From a virus, in IMG/VR virus record IMGVR_UViG_3300020394_000862, positions 1-64,000 of that record: 64,000 nucleotides of DNA, one strand, 5' to 3'. Below the pieces are notes generated by a model, which was given only the letters and a program-made list of their open reading frames with translations, did no database searches and had not been told where the DNA came from. Below, one piece after another: positions 58,322-64,000 of this stretch. Positions within the stretch are counted from its first letter, which is position 1; each line of letters starts with the position of its first letter. The position numbers and the translations under genes are program-made.

Positions 58322-58671
58322 TAGTCACCAACTCTGTAGAAATTAACTTGTGCTTCTGCTCGTAGCATTTCGGCAATGTCAGGGTAGGCACGTTTCATAA
58401 CAACGGCGAGCGCACGTAGTACATTCACATCAATAACAACGTCATTTTTGTCGTTGTGCTCTTTGCTCGTTATTGATGTACCGTACAGTACAGGATCAAA
58501 ACGCACAATGCAAATAGAAAGGAACTCAGGATCGTCTTTTAGTTTTTCGCTAATGAAGAGTTTGAATTTTTCGACCTCTTCGCGCGGCGCTACCCCTAAA
58601 GATAGTTGTCTGGCTACAATCTCGGCGTCATCAATACCGTGTATTACAATTTTATTAGTCGATTTTGACAT
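58321..58671 (-). CDS. Unknown small protein upstream of uvsE
   Basis: 116 residues from the ATG at 58671, with AAGG eight bases upstream. Alpha/beta (NKIVIHGIDDAEIV), with a VVIDVNVLRALAVVMKR helix. Its stop lies at the uvsE start. No family recognised. Confidence 0.6.
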   Translation of the reverse strand: MSKSTNKIVIHGIDDAEIVARQLSLGVAPREEVEKFKLFISEKLKDDPEFLSICIVRFDPVLYGTSITSKEHNDKNDVVIDVNVLRALAVVMKRAYPDIAEMLRAEAQVNFYRVGD

Positions 58672-58739
58672 AAGTTTCACCTTGTTTTTGTTTACAATCT
58701 AACTCTAACATCTACCCGCCAATGTGCAAGACCTTTTTG

Positions 58740-58746
58740 GTAAATA
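58740..58746 (+). promoter_or_regulatory. Late-type promoter motif GTAAATA, plus strand
   Basis: GTAAATACTTG, 33 bp before the ATG at 58773; heads the gp14/gp15/Nudix unit. Confidence 0.4.
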
Positions 58747-58772
58747 CTTGTAATTATATTCAGGAATTTACA

Positions 58773-59882
58773 ATGCCGAAACTCAAGCTATGGAATCCTA
58801 AAAAGACTAGCGATTACCATTTTCTAGACCGCGTTATAAAAGAAAACTTTGAAGTGGGCGGGACAGGTGTCTTTATCCACAAATACGCAGGTACTAGCCA
58901 GGGAGACGAGTCAACTATTGAAGACGTTGTTTTCATGGAAAACAGAAACAGGAAGTACGATGATGCGATTTACGAATTGCCAGGATCGTATACGCCGAAT
59001 GATACTGAGTTTGACTTAACCCAGTTCGGCTTCATGCTGTCTAACGACACTATTGTAATTGACTTCCACATCAATCAAATGGTTGACGTCCTAGGCAGGA
59101 AACTAATGAACGGTGACGTGTTAGAGTTGCCGCACTTACGCGAGCATTTTGCTTTAGGCGAAGACGTACCCGCGTACAACAAATTTTTCGTTGTGCAGGA
59201 CGGCTACAAGTCAGACACTGGGTACGACCCGAGATGGTGGCCGCATATTTGGCGCATTAAAGCCAAAATACTTTCAGCTAGTGACTTGTACTCTGACATT
59301 ATAGGTTCGTCCGGTATTACGTTTGTGTTAGACGCAGACGGCAACAAAATACCAGTTGATGTTGACCAGTCCGGACACGGCAGTCACCAAGACGTTGCAG
59401 GTGTTGATGACGGCGGCCTAACTCTCGCTAGTATTATTAGCGGTAAATCAACGTTAGACGAAATAAAAGAAACAGGACTCGAAGAAGCAGAAAGCTACGT
59501 GCCAAGTGATCCAATTGTCACTACATCACAACACCTTTATATATTTGAAGACGATAACGGCGATCCTAAATTCTACTACGGTTCAGGTGATGGTGCTCCG
59601 CCTCACAGTACAGAAGTATTTGGCGAGGGTGATGAGTTCCCGGAAGAAATGGAAGACGGCGACTACTTTTTGCGTACTGACTTTTCGCCCGCAACATTGT
59701 ACCAAAAGCAAGGCAAAAAGTTTAAGAAAATCACAATCGATTATGTTAAGAAGCCATGGACTGCGGCTAACCGTGTAACAGACAGCTTCATAGACAACGA
59801 CAAAACAGACAAGATGACTGACGGTACTACTATCAAACAACGTCAAGCTCTGAGTAGCGTGGTTAAACCCAAGGAAGACTAA
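58773..59882 (+). CDS. 14: Neck protein, gp14-like
   Basis: 369 residues from the ATG at 58773 (MPKLKLWNPKKTSDYHF), with AGGA seven bases upstream. YTPNDTEFDLTQFGFMLSND and MNGDVLELPHLREH resemble the GMQVQDEVTL and GDLIYFP segments of T4 gp14, followed by WPHIWRIKAKIL. The C-terminal ~150 residues are acidic and more variable. Immediate coupling with gp15 (stop and start share bases at 59882) supports a tail-head joining role. Longer than T4 gp14 (256). Confidence 0.55.
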   Translation: MPKLKLWNPKKTSDYHFLDRVIKENFEVGGTGVFIHKYAGTSQGDESTIEDVVFMENRNRKYDDAIYELPGSYTPNDTEFDLTQFGFMLSNDTIVIDFHINQMVDVLGRKLMNGDVLELPHLREHFALGEDVPAYNKFFVVQDGYKSDTGYDPRWWPHIWRIKAKILSASDLYSDIIGSSGITFVLDADGNKIPVDVDQSGHGSHQDVAGVDDGGLTLASIISGKSTLDEIKETGLEEAESYVPSDPIVTTSQHLYIFEDDNGDPKFYYGSGDGAPPHSTEVFGEGDEFPEEMEDGDYFLRTDFSPATLYQKQGKKFKKITIDYVKKPWTAANRVTDSFIDNDKTDKMTDGTTIKQRQALSSVVKPKED

Positions 59883-61264
59883 TGAACACATTCTTTTATG
59901 ATAAGCAAATAAGACGTTATCTGATACAGTTTATGAGGACGTTCAGCTTCCTAAGATATCAGACAGGGCCTAACAGTGACGGGATATTCACTGAACATGA
60001 GGTTCCGATCATATACGGCGACATGCAACGTCAGGCAGCACAAATTCTTAACAAGAATAGTGAGAACTCTATCTTGCCCGGCGTTATTATGAGTTACTAC
60101 ATTGTAGACCTAAAGCCAGCGCCTGAGCGTAGAAAGCACCAAACTCACACATCTACTGTGTCTGTTGTCGAGCAGCGCCATACAGAGGACGGGTACGACA
60201 GATCAGGCAAGGGGAACAAAATAGACGTAGAGCGCCATATGACAGCGCCCTATAACTTGACTATTCAGCTTGACATTTCAACGAATACCACAACCACTAA
60301 GATGCAGATTATTGAGCAAATACTTATGGTGTTTAACCCGGATGTGGTAATTCAACAAAATTCAAATATGTTGGATTGGTCTAATATCACCTCTATTCGC
60401 TTGGATGATATTGTCTGGACTAACCGTTCAATAGGCAATCAAATTGATGAAGAGCGCGAATATGCGTCACTAACATTCAACGTGCCTATCGAAATCAGTC
60501 CGCCGGCTAAAGTTACGCGCTCGCGTTTAATAGAAGATATTGTGTTGAGCTTGGATGTTACTAAAGAGATTTCAGAAGAAGAGATGTCTAAGTTTTACGA
60601 TCCAGCTGCCGGTGTATTAGAATTTGAAGAACGTAAGACTCAAATTGTGCGTGCTGAAGACTACTATATCAAAATAGGGGTAGACGGGTTACATGACATG
60701 CAAGCCGGATTATTCGACCAAGAAGGAAAGCCTGTAAATTGGAAGGATTCATTCTATCAAACTGGCCTGGAATCATTTTTGGTTGTAAACGTTGCGAGTT
60801 TTCCAACTAACAAACAAGGTGACATTTACTTTAAGTTTACAGAAATGCCTAGTAACTCTTACATTATTGGCATTGAATTAGACGAAACGACGTTGCCTAC
60901 TAACACGCTACCAAATGTTGATAAGCTTGTTAACCCGAATAAAACAGAACCAGGAAACGGCTTACCCGATCCAGCTGAAGGGCAGCGTTATATACTGACA
61001 TTGGATTTAACACAGCACAGCGAGAATTGGCTTTTTGATTGCCACACTTTACCCGAAGCTGATGATATCATTGAGTTTAAAGACGGGCGCTGGGTTATTG
61101 TTTTTAATCGCAAAATTGCCGAAGACAGGGCTAATGAAGACATAACTGATTTTGTTTATGTCTCTAGCAGTAACAAACACCTTAAATACGATAAAATAAA
61201 CGGTTGGGTTTACACATACTTAAACGAATACGGACCGGAACGATGGAAAATACTAATCAAATAA
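59882..61264 (+). CDS. 15: Tail terminator / sheath stabiliser gp15
   Basis: 460 residues (T4 gp15 272). MNTFFYDKQIRRYLIQFM matches the F-Y-x-x-x-x-RRY start of gp15, followed by a VPIIYGDMQRQ and a YNLTIQLDIST segment and MQIIEQILMVFNPDV, which parallels the T4 QIVEQILPYFQPH. Gp15 caps the tail and sheath and binds the neck. The C-terminal ~200 residues are an extension not present in T4. Confidence 0.85.
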   Translation: MNTFFYDKQIRRYLIQFMRTFSFLRYQTGPNSDGIFTEHEVPIIYGDMQRQAAQILNKNSENSILPGVIMSYYIVDLKPAPERRKHQTHTSTVSVVEQRHTEDGYDRSGKGNKIDVERHMTAPYNLTIQLDISTNTTTTKMQIIEQILMVFNPDVVIQQNSNMLDWSNITSIRLDDIVWTNRSIGNQIDEEREYASLTFNVPIEISPPAKVTRSRLIEDIVLSLDVTKEISEEEMSKFYDPAAGVLEFEERKTQIVRAEDYYIKIGVDGLHDMQAGLFDQEGKPVNWKDSFYQTGLESFLVVNVASFPTNKQGDIYFKFTEMPSNSYIIGIELDETTLPTNTLPNVDKLVNPNKTEPGNGLPDPAEGQRYILTLDLTQHSENWLFDCHTLPEADDIIEFKDGRWVIVFNRKIAEDRANEDITDFVYVSSSNKHLKYDKINGWVYTYLNEYGPERWKILIK

Positions 61265-61731
61265 GTGCGGCGGGTTGTATTATTGTGGCGAAGGACACTC
61301 GACGTGTTCTTTTCGCCCTACGCAATAAAGCAAATACCAAACGAGCTGGTTGGGGTATTTGGGGCGGTAAGATTGAAAACGGCGAAACTACAATAGACGG
61401 GCTTAGGCGCGAGCTACATGAGGAAATAGGCAAAGTGCCTACAGCCTTAAAAGTGCATCCGTTTGACATCTATCAAGGCGCCGACAGTAACTTTTTCTAT
61501 TACACTTACGTCTGGATAATACCCAATGAATTCACACCAATATTAAACGACGAGCATATAAGTTATGCTTGGGTCAATATAGGTCAATGGCCTACGCCTT
61601 TACATAAGGGAGTAGCGCACACTCTTAGGCCTAAAAAGAATATAAAAAAGCTTCACCAAATGATTGATGAAGCCCCTGAATATCCTACTTACCCGTGCAT
61701 AAGTAACACGTTTTACAAGTCAAGCGTCTAG
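61243..61731 (+). CDS. Nudix hydrolase
   Basis: 162 residues from the ATG at 61243 (MENTNQISAAGCIIV), overlapping the gp15 end by 22 bp. The Nudix box G-x5-E-x7-RE-x-x-EE-x-G is present in full (GGKIENGETTIDGLRRELHE, then EIG). Family members hydrolyse NTPs, NDP-sugars, NADH or alarmone-type compounds; T4 has NudE. The C-terminal region (TLRPKKNIKKLHQMI) is basic. It ends in a hairpin that holds the stop codons of both converging genes. Confidence 0.92.
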   Translation: MENTNQISAAGCIIVAKDTRRVLFALRNKANTKRAGWGIWGGKIENGETTIDGLRRELHEEIGKVPTALKVHPFDIYQGADSNFFYYTYVWIIPNEFTPILNDEHISYAWVNIGQWPTPLHKGVAHTLRPKKNIKKLHQMIDEAPEYPTYPCISNTFYKSSV

Positions 61732-61741
61732 GACGCTTGAC
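61719..61741. terminator. Perfect hairpin carrying two stop codons
   Basis: GTCAAGCGTC (61719-61728), TAG (61729-61731), GACGCTTGAC (61732-61741). The three-base loop is the stop of the Nudix gene, and the overlapping CTA is the stop of the tail fibre on the other strand. Neither side is followed by a strong T-run. Confidence 0.75.
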
Positions 61742-64000
61742 AAATAAAGTACTTATTGGATCCGTCTTCGTAGAAGTAAAGTGTAATGTTAGGCGTAACA
61801 CTTAAGTCAATAATATGTGTAGTACCTGACGTATAAACGCCGTTTACGTACATGCCCGTTAAGCCTGTAACCTCCATTCTCAATCTAGAGTTAGTACCCC
61901 AATTAGATATAACAGTATTTGCCGTTGCCGCTATAACTACTGAGTTACCAGTTTCTAATTGATCAATACCAGAGATGTTCATCACACTTGTTGTATTATC
62001 CGGAATAGCATAGCGAACTAGACTATTACCTTCACTTAGCGCTACTGAGTCACCACTTACTGTCGTATAACTTGCGTTAGCTGTTATGATTTCAGCCTGA
62101 ATGTCAGAGATAGTCGCTAAACGATCAGTACCGGATCCGTTACGTCTGTATACATCACCAGCGTCACTATACAACACTGTTTTACCAGCGACTGCTACCG
62201 TCTGAGCGCCAGCGTTACCGTTAGTGCCGCCGATATCAGTTAGTATGCTTGCGCCCATGTCAACAAGTGCGGCTTTGTCTGTGGCTTTGTCAGAGAACGT
62301 GAAACGTGTATTCTCGTTAGTCGTACCCTCTACATACATTTTCGCTTCGGCTGCCGTAATAGTTAGGCTAGTAAGCTCACCGTCAGTATCATTAACGATA
62401 TAATTCTGAGTCGCTATATTTGAAATGTTAAGCTGTTCAGAACCGTTATAAAACATTAACGAGTTATCACTTGAATCACACCACATGAAGCCAGCTTCAG
62501 TGAGTGCAGGCGCCGTGTCGGGTACAAGTTTGACACCAGCTGTGTCAAGCGGACTATAATCCAACGATATACCATCGGCCAGCACACTAACACGCGGGGC
62601 GTATATACCAAGTCGCGGTGCTGCGGCAGCGCCAATTCTTACCTCTGATGTGCTAGAGAACTCAAGAGGTCTTACGTCACTAAGTTCTAGAGCCACACCA
62701 ACATCAGCTTCATCTGAGCGCAAATATGCAGACGCAGGTTGTCCATTTAGTGATTCGGCATTTACGTTGCCCGGAGAGCCAGGAACAAATTGGGTGCCGT
62801 TCCACACAAGGGCATCACCGCTTGTTGCGCCAGCTGCATTGACATCCTCAATCATACTAATTGTTTGGAATACAGTTATATCCCATTGGCCAGTAGTGTC
62901 GTTATAAATCAGGAAACGATTGTCGGCATTCGCTGTACCGGAAACATCACCTAAGTCACTCACGCCAATACCTAGTGAGCCTAAGGTCGCGTTCTCCCAA
63001 TCACCAGTTGCTGAGTTATACGCTAGTACGTGTGAATCAGAAACGTTTGACAACGACACATTAGTAAGCTGGCCGAGTTCTATGTTAACTAACGTGTTAA
63101 AAGCAGCGGCTATCCATTCACCACTAACACTGTCAAAAACAAGCACGTCATCAGCGGACGGTGCAGGAACGTTAACATTACTTAAGTCGTTTAAGACCGC
63201 AGGAATAAACGGATCCGGCATGTCGTTTGGTTCCCATTGCCCTGCAGATTCGTTCCATAATAGAACTTGTCCGTCAGTAGCAGCCGTATCCGACACATCA
63301 GTCAAGTCACGTGACTCAAGTGTTACTGGAGGAACTTGGATAGGAACCCATGCGCCGCCTTGGTAAATTAGTGTGTCACCTGCTTGTACACCAGTTGTAT
63401 TAACGTCTGTTAAATCACTTAATGACTCAACTATTAGAAAGTTTCTACCAACCCATTCATTTGACTGTTCTTCGTATGTTAAGAACGCGCCGTCTGACGG
63501 ATTTGTTGTACTAACATCTAACAAGCTATCTAATGTAGTTGGGATAACTACGCTATCATTTATCCATTCTGCGCCGTCAAATCTAAGGAAATCACCAGAC
63601 GTCGGCGACGATATTGTAACGTTGCTTAACTCGTTAATTGCGAAAGCGTTTAACGATACTGAACTAACACTCCATCGAGAATTGTCAAAGTCCCAAGCCA
63701 AGAATTTTGTCTCCCCACTCGGAGAAACACCATCGAACACATCTGCCAAGTCAGACAAATTCAAGTTGTTATTTGCAACTGTAGCAATATCAGTACTTTG
63801 CCACTCGCCATCAGCGGTGTTATACGCTAATACTTGGTGATCGCTAGGAACAGAAGCGTTTACGTTAGACAAGTTATCCAGTTCAAGGACGTTACCTGCA
63901 ATTACCGGTAAATCTAAATTAACCCATTCGGTACCGTCGTAAACAACTAAATCATTTACAGCAGGTGTCACGAAATTAACGTCTTCAAGCATGTGCAGTG
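61728..64000 (-). CDS. Repeat-rich tail fibre, runs off the right edge
   Basis: At least 757 residues; the frame is open to base 64000, so the visible ATG at 63992 is probably internal. From the N-terminal side to ~residue 400 there are about ten repeats of ~37-42 residues of the form (L/I)-(S/T/E/A)-(D/N)-V-x4-P/A-x-(D/S)-x-x-(V/L)-x-x-(Y/W)-(N/D)-x3-G-x-W, typical of long trimeric fibres. After a junction (LNGQPASAYLRSDEADVG) comes a beta-helical-like shaft and a compact end (TNSRLRMEVTG, KYFICQAS). It likely binds the host surface. Confidence 0.85.
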   Translation of the reverse strand, partial: LHMLEDVNFVTPAVNDLVVYDGTEWVNLDLPVIAGNVLELDNLSNVNASVPSDHQVLAYNTADGEWQSTDIATVANNNLNLSDLADVFDGVSPSGETKFLAWDFDNSRWSVSSVSLNAFAINELSNVTISSPTSGDFLRFDGAEWINDSVVIPTTLDSLLDVSTTNPSDGAFLTYEEQSNEWVGRNFLIVESLSDLTDVNTTGVQAGDTLIYQGGAWVPIQVPPVTLESRDLTDVSDTAATDGQVLLWNESAGQWEPNDMPDPFIPAVLNDLSNVNVPAPSADDVLVFDSVSGEWIAAAFNTLVNIELGQLTNVSLSNVSDSHVLAYNSATGDWENATLGSLGIGVSDLGDVSGTANADNRFLIYNDTTGQWDITVFQTISMIEDVNAAGATSGDALVWNGTQFVPGSPGNVNAESLNGQPASAYLRSDEADVGVALELSDVRPLEFSSTSEVRIGAAAAPRLGIYAPRVSVLADGISLDYSPLDTAGVKLVPDTAPALTEAGFMWCDSSDNSLMFYNGSEQLNISNIATQNYIVNDTDGELTSLTITAAEAKMYVEGTTNENTRFTFSDKATDKAALVDMGASILTDIGGTNGNAGAQTVAVAGKTVLYSDAGDVYRRNGSGTDRLATISDIQAEIITANASYTTVSGDSVALSEGNSLVRYAIPDNTTSVMNISGIDQLETGNSVVIAATANTVISNWGTNSRLRMEVTGLTGMYVNGVYTSGTTHIIDLSVTPNITLYFYEDGSNKYFICQAS

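Overview
The window is one stretch of a T4-like myovirus genome. It carries recognisable counterparts of T4 replication and recombination proteins (gp32, UvsX, UvsY, UvsW, gp41-type helicase, gp61-type primase, gp30 ligase), nucleotide enzymes (NrdA, NrdB, dihydrofolate reductase, gene 1 dNMP kinase) and morphogenesis proteins (both terminase subunits, gp4, gp13, gp14/gp15-like, tail sheath, tube-family proteins). NrdA and NrdB are close to the enterobacterial class Ia enzymes, host-type sigma-70 promoters are excellent, and several accessory genes (UvsE, small SpoT-type HD hydrolase, subtilase, DUF2828/Ro60-like protein) are of kinds found in marine phages. A gammaproteobacterial, probably marine, host is a reasonable guess, but the sequence does not prove it. 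I saw no tRNA, rRNA, CRISPR array, insertion sequence or integrase.

Layout. 1-3.4 kb (minus): the end of an unknown operon, with three tandem paralogues built from short H-x-x-x-GPA repeats. 3.4-8.8 kb (minus): nrdA, a homing-endonuclease-like gene wedged between nrdA and nrdB, nrdB and small genes. 8.8-17.6 kb (minus): virion or unknown genes, an MGME1-like nuclease and a pol-beta-type nucleotidyltransferase. 17.6-22.8 kb (minus): ligase-superfamily protein, replicative helicase and primase behind a strong early promoter. 22.8-26.5 kb: a lone plus-strand gene, an alarmone-hydrolase-like HD protein and a DUF2828/Ro60-like protein. 26.5-35.8 kb (minus): a long DNA-metabolism operon, gp32-uvsX-unknown-uvsY-small gene-uvsW-DHFR-four unknown or DnaE-like genes-unknown-phosphoesterase, headed by a strong promoter and a repeat-bearing gp32 leader. 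35.8-40.1 kb (minus): terminase operon. 40.1-40.9 kb: a plus-strand gene with its own promoter and terminator. 40.9-43.7 kb (minus): gp4 and tail-tube-type proteins. 43.8-46.6 kb: DNA ligase and small genes, including a 30-residue hydrophobic peptide. 46.6-49.7 kb: an outsized tail sheath. 49.8-52.1 kb: small metabolic genes behind a perfect-consensus promoter. 52.1-58.7 kb (minus): structural genes with a Hint-like protein, gp13 and a subtilisin-like protease, then uvsE. 58.8-61.7 kb (plus): gp14-like, gp15 and a Nudix hydrolase. 61.7-64 kb (minus): a repeat-rich tail fibre that runs off the right edge.

Regulation. Two promoter classes can be read. Sigma-70-like promoters (TTGATT/TTGACA, 17-18 bp spacer, TATAAT-like) precede the primase operon, gene 32, the DUF2828 gene, the dNMP kinase operon and a few others. 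A second motif, (C/G/T)TAAATA, lies 20-51 bp before many structural-type starts and resembles the T4 late promoter TATAAATA. Genes are tightly packed, with many ATGA or TAATG overlaps. Perfect inverted-repeat terminators punctuate the minus-strand units.

The most interesting points are the five phased AATTTAC repeats in the gene 32 leader, the miniature DnaE-like protein that keeps all the polymerase aspartate motifs, the GPA-repeat trio, a scattered RNA-repair-like set (ligase-like, nucleotidyltransferase, phosphoesterase, Ro60-like), the SpoT-like hydrolase, and the repeat-laden sheath.
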